A DNA stretch of 6,414 bases, taken from NCBI GenBank assembly GCA_002424495.1, contig DIKH01000241.1, positions 1 to 6,414 of the forward strand. Reading direction: 5' to 3'. How positions within the stretch are numbered: the first letter of the stretch is position 1; the number at the start of each line of letters is the position of its first letter. Positions 1 through 4,715 of the stretch are shown piece by piece. This stretch comes from Desulfobacteraceae bacterium UBA5623. GTDB taxonomy: Bacteria > Desulfobacterota > DSM-4660 > Desulfatiglandales > Desulfatiglandaceae. The translations under genes and the position numbers were made by a program. The notes beneath the pieces were generated by a model. That model saw only the letters and a list, made by a program, of their open reading frames with translations, was not told the origin of the DNA and searched no databases.

Positions 1-51
1 TTTTTCAAACTCATCCCCGCAATTGAAACAATAATATTCGTATAAGGGCAT
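1..51 (-). CDS. FmdB-type zinc-ribbon protein (N-terminus only)
   Basis: Reading leftward from the ATG at 51-49, 17 codons give MPLYEYYCFNCGDEFEK before the window ends; the rest lies outside. The start MPLYEY followed by CxxC (Cys8, Cys11), Gly and an aromatic/Glu patch is the hallmark N-terminus of the FmdB/CxxC_CXXC_SSSS regulatory-protein family. These are small proteins with a zinc ribbon built from two CxxC pairs; the second pair would lie beyond the edge. Members are annotated as putative regulators, but their biochemical role is largely unknown. An AGGA (57-60) sits a few bases upstream of the ATG, and a strong promoter lies at 81-110. The gene is divergent from kamA. The family call is confident for such a short piece; no function is claimed. 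Confidence 0.8.
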   Translation of the reverse strand, partial: MPLYEYYCFNCGDEFEK

Positions 52-80
52 GTCTATCCTACGGTTATATACTCTACCCC

Positions 81-110
81 AGTATAGTACATGTTGGTGT
101 TTTTTGTCAA
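81..110 (-). promoter_or_regulatory. sigma70-like promoter of the FmdB-type gene
   Basis: On the minus strand, a perfect -35 TTGACA (110-105) is followed after 18 bases by TATACT (86-81), one base from consensus. Transcription would begin near 74, giving a leader of about 23 bases before the ATG at 51. This is the best promoter match in the window. Confidence 0.7.
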
Positions 111-128
111 GCTTTAAAATGGATCGAA

Positions 129-139
129 CCGGGTCCCGG
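129..139. repeat. CCGGG-t-CCCGG palindrome in the divergent gap
   Basis: CCGGG (129-133) and CCCGG (135-139) form an interrupted perfect inverted repeat in the gap between the FmdB-type gene and kamA. A run of T follows at 147-151, so a short rightward hairpin with a U-tract is conceivable, as an attenuator or end of an upstream transcript. A GC-rich operator is the alternative. Only the symmetry itself is observed. Confidence 0.35.
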
Positions 140-168
140 CTATCCCTTTTTATATTACAATTGGAATG

Positions 169-182
169 CAAATGATCATTTG
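169..182. promoter_or_regulatory. 14-bp perfect palindrome upstream of kamA (candidate operator)
   Basis: CAAATGATCATTTG is self-complementary with no spacer. It lies 28 bases before the kamA ATG, in the likely 5' leader or promoter zone. A -10-like TACAAT at 156-161 lies just upstream, so a bound dimeric repressor could block transcription. No clear -35 matches that box. The regulator is unknown; the divergent FmdB-type protein is a neighbour but not shown to bind. Confidence 0.4.
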
Positions 183-210
183 AAGGACTTATTCGAAACA
201 GGAGAGATTT

Positions 211-1563
211 ATGCCCAACACCCCATTCCCCTCCAGGCGTGCACCGGCTTTTGCTGATGTTCCCGATGAAAAATGGAACGATTGGCGCTGGCAGCTCAGC
301 CACCGCCTTAATTCGGTTGCTGATTTCGAGCACATCTTTCCCCTCACCGGGAGTGAGCGACACGCTTTAAACCAGCCCCGCATCTTTCGGGTTGAATTGA
401 CTCCTTACTTTGTCTCCCTGATCGATCCCGACAATCCCTATGACCCGATCCGCAAGCAGGTCATCCCGACGGATGCAGAGATCGCACCTTTTACCGGCAT
501 GATGGAGGATTCCCTGGCTGAAGACCAGCATTCCCCTGTTCCCGGCCTGGTGCACCGCTACCCGGATCGTGTCCTGATGCTCATCACCAACCAATGCGCC
601 TGCTACTGCCGCTATTGCACCCGCTCCCGCCTGGTGGGCGATCCCGGGCAGTCATTCTCGAGCGGTGATTTTGAAGCCCAGCTGGACTACCTGCGCAACA
701 CTCCCCAGGTACGGGATGTGCTCCTCTCGGGAGGCGACCCGCTGACGCTGGCACCCAAGGTGCTTGAACGCGTGCTGCGTTCATTGCGCGAGATCCCGCA
801 CATCGAGATCATCCGCGTCGGCTCCCGCGTACCGGTCTTCATGCCGCAGAGGGTGACCTCAGAGTTGACCGACCTGTTATCCCAATTTCATCCCTTGTGG
901 CTGAATATTCATGTCAACCATCCCTATGAGATCACCGCGGAATTGGCGGAAGCCTGTGACAAGCTATCTCGTGCCGGCATTCCCCTGGGCAACCAGTCCG
1001 TGTTGCTGGCAGGGGTGAATGATGATGCCCATGTACAGCGCAAACTGGTGCAGGACCTGGTGCGCATCCGCGTCAGACCCTATTACCTCTATCAATGCGA
1101 CCTGGTGGAGGGCGCCGGGCACTTTCGCACCCCGGTTTCCAAGGGCATTGAGATCATCGAAGCCCTGCGTGGGCACACCTCCGGTTTTGCGGTGCCCACC
1201 TACGTGGTGGATGCGCCCGGTGGGGGTGGCAAGATCCCGGTGATGCCCAATTACCTCATTTCCATGTCGGATAATAAGGTGGTGCTGCGTAATTTTGAGG
1301 GATACATAACATCGTATGAAGAACCCATGGATTATCACCGGCCTGATCCCAGCCTGTCGGCACCCTTCAAGAAAGTGGGCGAGACCCCCGGTCAAAATGG
1401 TGTTTTTGGGCTGCTGGAAGGCGAAGCCATGGAGATCAAGCCGGAAGGCTTTGATGCTGTGCATTCGCGCGGCGGTCAGCAGCACCGCCTGAGGGCAAAC
1501 AAAGATAAATGGAAACCCCTGGGCATCGGTCCCGGCGATAAAGGCGACGAGACGGGGAAGTAA
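211..1563 (+). CDS. kamA: lysine 2,3-aminomutase (radical SAM, PLP-dependent)
   Basis: 450 aa, complete, with SD GGAGAG (201-206) four bases before the ATG. It interconverts L-lysine and L-beta-lysine in the cytoplasm, the first step of lysine fermentation or of N-acetyl-beta-lysine osmolyte synthesis. The radical-SAM CxxxCxxC motif is Cys129/Cys133/Cys136. The SGGDPL motif is near 173-178. The PLP lysine is K341 in DAPGGGGK. The two Asp residues that in the Clostridium subterminale enzyme bind the substrate side-chain amine (D293, D330 there) appear as D297 and D334, favouring lysine over glutamate aminomutase; the length and C-terminal domain argue against short EpmB. There is no cysteine after residue 296, so the C-terminal zinc-binding Cys cluster of the clostridial enzyme is absent. 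The last ~20 residues are a polar Lys/Gly/Asp tail. No ablB acetyltransferase follows within the window, so the physiological pathway cannot be decided. Confidence 0.96.
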   Translation: MPNTPFPSRRAPAFADVPDEKWNDWRWQLSHRLNSVADFEHIFPLTGSERHALNQPRIFRVELTPYFVSLIDPDNPYDPIRKQVIPTDAEIAPFTGMMEDSLAEDQHSPVPGLVHRYPDRVLMLITNQCACYCRYCTRSRLVGDPGQSFSSGDFEAQLDYLRNTPQVRDVLLSGGDPLTLAPKVLERVLRSLREIPHIEIIRVGSRVPVFMPQRVTSELTDLLSQFHPLWLNIHVNHPYEITAELAEACDKLSRAGIPLGNQSVLLAGVNDDAHVQRKLVQDLVRIRVRPYYLYQCDLVEGAGHFRTPVSKGIEIIEALRGHTSGFAVPTYVVDAPGGGGKIPVMPNYLISMSDNKVVLRNFEGYITSYEEPMDYHRPDPSLSAPFKKVGETPGQNGVFGLLEGEAMEIKPEGFDAVHSRGGQQHRLRANKDKWKPLGIGPGDKGDETGK

Positions 1564-1603
1564 ATAAAAAGCCTCTCCCAGAGACGCAGAGAAAAGAATT
1601 TTT

Positions 1604-1666
1604 GTAGGGGTAGGCCTCTGTGCCTACCCCTGATTTTTAAGGGCACCCACGGAGGGGTGCCCCTAC
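1604..1666. repeat. composite double-hairpin element (REP/MITE-like), possible kamA terminator
   Basis: Two stem-loops lie side by side: a 10-bp stem 1606-1615/1622-1631 with a 6-nt loop, and an 8-bp stem 1641-1648/1655-1662 with a 6-nt loop. The outermost GTAGGGG (1604-1610) is also complementary to CCCCTAC (1660-1666), so the whole block can fold as one larger palindrome. A T-run follows stem one (1633-1637), and AT-rich bases flank both sides. Such two-armed GC palindromes are typical of REP-like, transposase-mobilised intergenic elements. It lies 41 bases after the kamA stop and could also end its transcript. No transposase is nearby. Confidence 0.6.
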
Positions 1667-1700
1667 GATTAAAAATGGAGGTTCGCATCATTCGCAGTCT

Positions 1701-1752
1701 TCGCAAGCGTTTTATTTTATCCTTAGCTCCTTTCTAGGGAATGGGTATAGGT
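1701..1752 (+). repeat. 52-bp direct repeat, copy 1
   Basis: It is 49/52 identical to 1892-1943. It starts inside the last TTCGCA of the first array and ends with GGGTATAGGT. It is non-coding in any convincing frame. The two copies start 191 bp apart, each placed directly after a TTCGCA array, so the duplicated unit is probably array plus 52-mer. Confidence 0.8.
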
Positions 1753-1788
1753 CGGGCAGAGCAAGGGGGAGAATGAGTGAATTGTTAA

Positions 1789-1843
1789 CCAGTTTCGCAG
1801 TTTCGCAGTCTTCGCAGCATATATGGACAGGTTGCGAAACTGG
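1789..1843. repeat. inverted repeat, 11-bp arms
   Basis: CCAGTTTCGCA (1789-1799) is exactly complementary to TGCGAAACTGG (1833-1843). The 33-nt loop contains two more TTCGCA units. It can form a stem-loop, or be the remains of a small element with terminal inverted repeats. Confidence 0.55.
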
Positions 1844-1852
1844 ACTGAAGAT

Positions 1853-1957
1853 CAAGTTCGCAATGTTCGCAATCTTCGCAGAACGCAAAGATCGCAAGCG
1901 TTTTATTTTATCCTTAGCGCATTTCTAAGGAATGGGTATAGGTTCTTTGCGAACTTG
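1853..1957. repeat. inverted repeat, 11-bp arms, enclosing 52-mer copy 2
   Basis: CAAGTTCGCAA (1853-1863) is exactly complementary to TTGCGAACTTG (1947-1957). The interval holds the third TTCGCA array and the second 52-bp copy, so this ~105-bp unit has the architecture of a very small element with terminal inverted repeats. No flanking target-site duplication was recognised. Confidence 0.5.
1892..1943 (+). repeat. 52-bp direct repeat, copy 2
   Basis: Three substitutions distinguish it from copy 1 (1701-1752), all clustered in the middle-right part, so the duplication is recent or conserved. It lies just before the terL relic, within the inverted repeat 1853-1957. Confidence 0.8.
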
Positions 1958-1988
1958 GATGGGGGCTGGTCAAGAGACGAGCCCCATC
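1958..1988. repeat. GC-rich hairpin just before the terL relic
   Basis: GATGGGGGCT (1958-1967) pairs with AGCCCCATC (1980-1988) with one bulged G and a 12-nt loop. It ends exactly where recognisable terminase coding sequence begins, so it may mark the truncation point. A T-run is absent, so intrinsic termination is unlikely. Confidence 0.45.
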
Positions 1989-2250
1989 AAGCTTATAGGT
2001 GGCATTTGAGCGGGAGGAGATCAGGGTTTTAGACGATAAGCGCTTGAAGCATGAGCTATTGAGCTTTGAATCTAGCCGGCTGGCCTCGGGTGGATTTCAG
2101 TACTAGGCGCCGGCCGGAGGGCACGATGACTGCGTGATGGCACTGGCGATCGCCTGGGACAGTTTGCGGGTGATGGAGAGAAGGTTTGAGGGGGTGATGA
2201 TCGAAGGCAAGGACCCGGTAGAGGAGATAGATAACCAAAGAGAGCCATAA
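1989..2250 (+). pseudogene. phage terminase large subunit, broken 3' end (terL relic)
   Basis: Reading in the frame that ends at TAA 2248-2250 gives FEREEIRVLDDKRLKHELLSF, then SRLASGGFQY, a TAG stop (2104-2106), and APAGGHDDCVMALAIAW, followed by about 30 charged residues. This is the C-terminal RNase H-like nuclease part of large terminases (Terminase_6C type). The APxGxHDD(C)VMALAxA block carries the late acidic active-site residues, and the TAG sits where the family usually has a Ser or similar in Y-S-A-P. Upstream, KLIGG (from 1989) is in a different frame from FEREE and the joining frame has a TAG, so a frameshift is also present. The ATPase domain and most of the nuclease are missing. 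It is non-functional, and on the same strand as the portal gene 3.5 kb downstream. Confidence 0.85.
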
Positions 2251-2260
2251 GAGGGATACA

Positions 2261-2290
2261 AGTGGGCTTTGCCTTGAGACAAAGGCCACT
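2261..2290. terminator. hairpin just after the terL relic
   Basis: AGTGGGCTTTG (2261-2271) pairs with CAAAGGCCACT (2280-2290), ten of eleven positions matching, around an 8-nt loop, starting 11 bases after the terL stop. No U-tract follows, so an intrinsic terminator is doubtful. An mRNA-stabilising stem or a remnant recombination boundary is as likely. Confidence 0.3.
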
Positions 2291-2351
2291 GGCAAATCAT
2301 AGCCTTCATGTTCTGTGAGCTTTGAAGATTAAATAAAGCACTAAGGGGCAA

Positions 2352-2612
2352 ATGAAAGGTTGTATGTCCTTAAAAGAGATGAGGGAAAGAATTAGTCGAA
2401 AAGATGATGAGGGGTTGTATCAACCAAAAATTCATAGTCGAAGGATAAGAGAACTACATCAATTATCAGAGCTGACAGGACTTCCTTTGACTGTGATTGT
2501 AGACCTGGCTTTACGGAAATTTACGGAGAATTACCCCTTAATCCCTTACTCTCCCCTCTCGGATGGCTGCCCCCTATTTGTGCCTGGAGAAGTGAAAAGA
2601 GTGGGGGAGTGA
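2352..2612 (+). CDS. small ribbon-helix-helix-like DNA-binding protein
   Basis: 86 aa. SD AAGGGG (2343-2348) lies 3 bases before the ATG; a second in-frame ATG at 2364 (Met5) is also possible. After a charged start (MRERISRKDDE), residues 23-60 read YQPKIHSRRIRELHQLSELTG, then LPLTVIVDLALRKFTENY. This strand-helix-helix pattern (xPKIxSRRIRELxxLxExTG-xPLTxIVDxALRxF) is what RHH/CopG-like proteins show, usually as dimeric repressors or antitoxins. The last ~25 residues (Pro- and Gly-rich) are outside the fold. No toxin partner sits next to it on the same strand. The position right after terL suggests a phage or cargo regulator. The fold is inferred from pattern only; the function is unknown. 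Confidence 0.6.
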   Translation: MKGCMSLKEMRERISRKDDEGLYQPKIHSRRIRELHQLSELTGLPLTVIVDLALRKFTENYPLIPYSPLSDGCPLFVPGEVKRVGE

Positions 2613-2679
2613 TGTGGTTTGATATAGTTGTGAAGAGGGGTTAGAACATCATAGTACTTTTCCGCATTTCCCAACCATA
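2613..2679. other. convergent gap, no feature seen
   Basis: This short space lies between the stop of the RHH-like gene and the stop of the leftward small membrane-protein gene. I see no clear hairpin with a T-run on either strand. Base composition shifts to AT-rich from here on. Confidence 0.4.
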
Positions 2680-2844
2680 TCAAGACAATAATGTCAGCTG
2701 ATTATTTTTAGAATCATTTATCCTATTTTCACTTATTACTGTTTTATTATCAACCTTATTACTTAAACTTCTCAAATAAATTACCCCCAAGCCAATAATA
2801 ATTCCCAAAATAACAAACACCCACCACTTTCTTTCCAAACTCAT
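2680..2844 (-). CDS. 54-aa single-span membrane protein (hypothetical)
   Basis: Leftward from ATG 2844-2842 to TGA 2682-2680, it encodes MSLERKWW, then a hydrophobic stretch VFVILGIIIGLGVIYL (about residues 9-24), then a polar Asn/Lys/Ser-rich tail. The arrangement (short basic N-terminus, one helix, hydrophilic tail) fits a small bitopic inner-membrane protein. It lies 95 bases after the lipoprotein stop on the same strand and shares its AT-rich codon use, so the two may form a transcription unit. The ribosome site is poor (only GTGGT-type bases upstream). The clean membrane-helix pattern makes chance unlikely but not excluded. No family recognised. Confidence 0.5.
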   Translation of the reverse strand: MSLERKWWVFVILGIIIGLGVIYLRSLSNKVDNKTVISENRINDSKNNQLTLLS

Positions 2845-2939
2845 AACTAGTTAAACCACATTACTATCAAAATTCAAATATGATTACAAATTCTTTTCGA
2901 AAACACAATTTACGTTACAAAATTGTTCATTTAATAAAT
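2845..2939. other. AT-rich gap between lipoprotein and small membrane gene
   Basis: It holds no ORF of note and no strong hairpin. It would be an untranslated spacer if the two leftward genes are co-transcribed. Confidence 0.3.
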
Positions 2940-3839
2940 TTAATATTTACCAAACACACAAAAAACAATTGGCATTCGAATTGCAATTTCAATATCTTCT
3001 TTACTACACTCAAGACCACTTACAACTTTATACCAAATATCAAAATCCGTATTTTTATTACGGTCAGACAAGAAAGTATCAATAAATTGATCCGTATATA
3101 TACTTTTCACATCTTCCCACTCGTATCTAATATACATCCTTAATTTACTTTCTGGAGTCTTATATCCATTATCAACATCCCATACTCCAAAAGGAGAACT
3201 AGTTGGTGGATAAGTTACTGTCAGTGGAATTTTGTTACCAGCCAGATCCTTAAAAACATATGTTTTATTAATTATTTTTTGCTCATTACCAGCATCATCT
3301 GTCCAAGGAAATTGATATGAAGCCATTACCTTCCATTCGTTGTTACCAAAAATATAAAATCCTTGCTGATACATTATGCCGCCATTTCCTAAACTCATAT
3401 ACGTCCCATCGTAAGTTTCAAGTTTTTCCTCAATCATCTTTAAATACTCATCCTGCCAGGCGGCGAATTTATCTGGTTCATCAATCGGGCTAGGGGATTC
3501 AACTACCATCGGGAAATCTGCTTCTGACTGTGGATCGAAAAAGATATTACCTTCGATCAAAGATACTTCAGTTGGTGTCGGCGTTTCTGTGGCTGTAGCA
3601 GTGGCTGTTGGCGATGGTTCAGCAGTCAAAGTCCATGTTTGAGTAGCAGTCGCCACTTCTGTCTCCGGGACCAAAGTCAACTGCTGAGTCGCTGTTCTTT
3701 GGGTTGATTTTAGTTCCGTTTCTTGCACCACTACCGCTTGTGAATTGCCATTATTACAACTTGTTAATACATTAACAAAAATAGACAAAATCAGACAAAA
3801 AGATAAACCCTGAAAAATTTTAGCATGAGAAACTTGCAT
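2940..3839 (-). CDS. predicted lipoprotein with Thr/Pro-rich linker, function unknown
   Basis: 299 aa. SD GAAGGGA (3850-3844) precedes the ATG at 3839. The N-terminus is a type II signal peptide: basic MQVSHAK, hydrophobic core (about 8-24), then the lipobox LTSC with Cys28 as the lipidated residue, so the product should be anchored on the outer face of the membrane. Residues ~40-92 are a Thr/Ala/Pro/Glu-rich low-complexity linker (TATATATETPTPTE), typical of Chloroflexota surface proteins. Residues ~93-299 look globular, rich in Trp, Tyr and Asp, with the segment KTYVFKDLAGNKIPLTVTY; I recognise no family and no catalytic motif. The AT-rich codon use differs clearly from kamA and the portal gene, suggesting acquired cargo. 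A lysogenic-conversion or superinfection-exclusion lipoprotein is a guess based only on location. Confidence 0.8.
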   Translation of the reverse strand: MQVSHAKIFQGLSFCLILSIFVNVLTSCNNGNSQAVVVQETELKSTQRTATQQLTLVPETEVATATQTWTLTAEPSPTATATATETPTPTEVSLIEGNIFFDPQSEADFPMVVESPSPIDEPDKFAAWQDEYLKMIEEKLETYDGTYMSLGNGGIMYQQGFYIFGNNEWKVMASYQFPWTDDAGNEQKIINKTYVFKDLAGNKIPLTVTYPPTSSPFGVWDVDNGYKTPESKLRMYIRYEWEDVKSIYTDQFIDTFLSDRNKNTDFDIWYKVVSGLECSKEDIEIAIRMPIVFCVFGKY

Positions 3840-3874
3840 AATTTCCCTTCTTTCAATTATTGGTTGAAGACAAC

Positions 3875-3892
3875 ATTATAGACTTCATTATA
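3875..3892 (-). promoter_or_regulatory. two -10 boxes upstream of the lipoprotein gene
   Basis: On the minus strand, TATAAT occurs twice, at 3892-3887 and 3880-3875, 12 bp apart and about 35-50 bases before the ATG. Neither has a convincing -35 at 16-18 bp. They suggest overlapping or alternative starts. Confidence 0.4.
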
Positions 3893-3943
3893 ATCATCAT
3901 CCCCCTTGCATTGACATAAACCTTAGTCTATTCTTTATGCTAG

Positions 3944-4225
3944 ATGCCCCAGAAGAAGAGAATGCCTACAGCCTTGCAAAAGGATGCTATCGAGATACTT
4001 GCTACTAAACCAATAATCTCAAAACGTCAGGCAATGATAAAGGTGGGATATAGCCAACTATTCATAGGTATAAGGCGCCAGGCGGGGGGCACGATAATTG
4101 CGTTACCAGAAAATCAGATGGTACCTTCGGGATCCTTCGTAAAAGCATCTCAGAACACGTGGCACTGGCAAACCCATAAAGGGAGCTTCTCAGTCGATTG
4201 GGTCAGCTTGCAGATTCAGGGGTAG
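3944..4225 (+). pseudogene. TerS-like start fused to a terL 3' fragment (deletion scar)
   Basis: An open frame of 93 aa. Residues 1-37 (MPQKKRMPTALQKDAIEIL, then KPIISKRQAMIKVGYS) resemble the helix-turn-helix N-terminus of small terminase subunits or similar phage DNA-binding proteins. From about residue 40 the frame (FIGIRRQAGGTIIALP) looks like a frameshifted read of the terL HDD region: in the +2 frame the same DNA gives YKAPGGGHDNCV (4069-4104). So the start of a small-terminase-like gene appears joined, out of frame, to the last part of a large-terminase gene, as a deletion within a terS-terL pair would produce. No SD precedes the ATG. A TTGACA at 3911-3916 could be a -35, but any start would fall at or inside the ORF. 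Probably not a functional protein. Confidence 0.6.
4069..4179 (+). pseudogene. second terL 3'-end fragment
   Basis: In the frame ending at TAA 4177-4179 the DNA encodes YKAPGGGHDNCV, about 18 unrelated-looking residues, then EHVALANP. The first block matches the terL relic at 2101-2136 codon for codon in character: 28 of 36 bases are identical by my alignment. The second of the two conserved Asp residues has become Asn. VALAN may be the continuation of the family's MALALAN, displaced by an insertion of roughly 50 bases. The divergence from the first relic shows it comes from a related but not identical terL. Confidence 0.6.
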
Positions 4226-4322
4226 GAAAGCAATGTCAATGCTTTAAGTTATGCAGAGGTTGTGCACAGCAGATGCAAATCATAAGTACATAGTATTGTG
4301 TTAGCTTAGACTAGGTTGTTCT
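4226..4322. other. convergent gap between the terminase scar and the toxin gene
   Basis: It contains the imperfect symmetry AAAGCA...TGCTTT (4227-4245) and otherwise AT-rich sequence. The stem is weak and lacks a U-tract on either strand, so no terminator is called. Confidence 0.3.
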
Positions 4323-4715
4323 TCAATGCATTGAATTGTAAAGACGGTTGTCTTCCCATCTTAGGAAGGTTGACTTTACATCACCAATTATCTTTCCATC
4401 TTTTAATGCAGTCCTGAAACCAGTTTTGATTTTCTCCAAGGTTTCTGTTGAAACAACCCCAAGAGGTTTAAAATGCGATAGGTCGATATCAAATAAGAGC
4501 TTGCAATTCCGATATTTTACCCACGAGTACATCTCAATGAAAAATTCATCACCTTCATTGAATTCGCAAGTTTGATCTGGCATAGTGGTTCTTGAAGTAA
4601 TATAAACCGCAATACTCGTTTTATCTTGGCCGGACGGATCTCGAAAGAGTAAGATATGATAATGCGGCGAAGGTTCAGTCCCTTTTAGAAAGAAAACTGA
4701 ACCCTCCTGAATCAT
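4323..4715 (-). CDS. putative PemK/SH3-barrel-like toxin partner of the Panacea antitoxin
   Basis: 130 aa. Its ATG shares one base with the stop of the upstream gene (TAATG at 4715), so translation is probably coupled. The N-terminal half has the spacing of a small beta-barrel as in PemK/MazF-like proteins: EGSVFFL (4-10), SPHYHILLF (16-24), SIAVYITS (34-41), then CEFNEGDEFFI and MYSWVKY. These are predicted strands with a His-rich PHYH turn that could be an active or RNA-contact site. The C-terminal part (91-130) is helical and charged. I do not recognise an exact family. The toxin role is inferred from gene order after a Panacea antitoxin, size and coupling. An RNase acting on mRNA would be the expectation for a PemK fold; other Panacea partners act differently. 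Confidence 0.5.
   Translation of the reverse strand: MIQEGSVFFLKGTEPSPHYHILLFRDPSGQDKTSIAVYITSRTTMPDQTCEFNEGDEFFIEMYSWVKYRNCKLLFDIDLSHFKPLGVVSTETLEKIKTGFRTALKDGKIIGDVKSTFLRWEDNRLYNSMH

Larger units (their letters stand above)
1682..1880. repeat. TTCGCA short-repeat arrays with 9-bp phasing
   Basis: TTCGCA occurs at 1682, 1691 and 1700 (exact 9-bp steps); at 1794, 1802 and 1811 (8 and 9 bp); and at 1857, 1866 and 1875 (exact 9-bp steps). The connecting trinucleotides are similar (mostly GTC or ATC/ATG). A reverse-oriented TTGCGAA lies at 1832-1838, and another TTGCGAA at 1947-1953. There are no CRISPR-length repeats or spacers. This is a low-complexity intergenic repeat family; an upstream GAGACGCAGAGA (1581-1592) may be a related motif. 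Confidence 0.65.

Noticed and set aside
964..1485. 173-aa minus-strand frame inside kamA
   Set aside because: Antisense shadow of the kamA codons; kamA is unmistakable in the plus strand.
1682..1880. Possible CRISPR array
   Set aside because: The repeated unit is only 6 bases with 8-9 bp spacing; there are no repeat-length units with unique spacers and no cas genes.
1823..2032. 69-aa plus-strand frame through the repeat block
   Set aside because: It is built from TTCGCA arrays, the 52-mer and the terL relic in a wrong frame; no SD and no protein-like pattern.
2056..2351. Two minus-strand frames over the terL relic and the following gap
   Set aside because: They lie antisense to the recognisable HDD motif and show no family pattern; hydrophobic content is a by-product of the reverse complement.
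2880..3143. 87-aa plus-strand frame
   Set aside because: Antisense to the lipoprotein's C-terminal part; AT-rich DNA gives long Ile/Asn/Phe-rich frames by chance.
3911..3941. TTGACA...TATGCT as a promoter for the TerS-like ORF
   Set aside because: Spacing is 19 bp and transcription would begin at or after the ATG, leaving no leader; the ORF also looks like a scar.
4227..4245. Hairpin AAAGCA...TGCTTT as terminator
   Set aside because: Only a 6-bp AT-rich stem with a mismatch and no U-tract on either strand.
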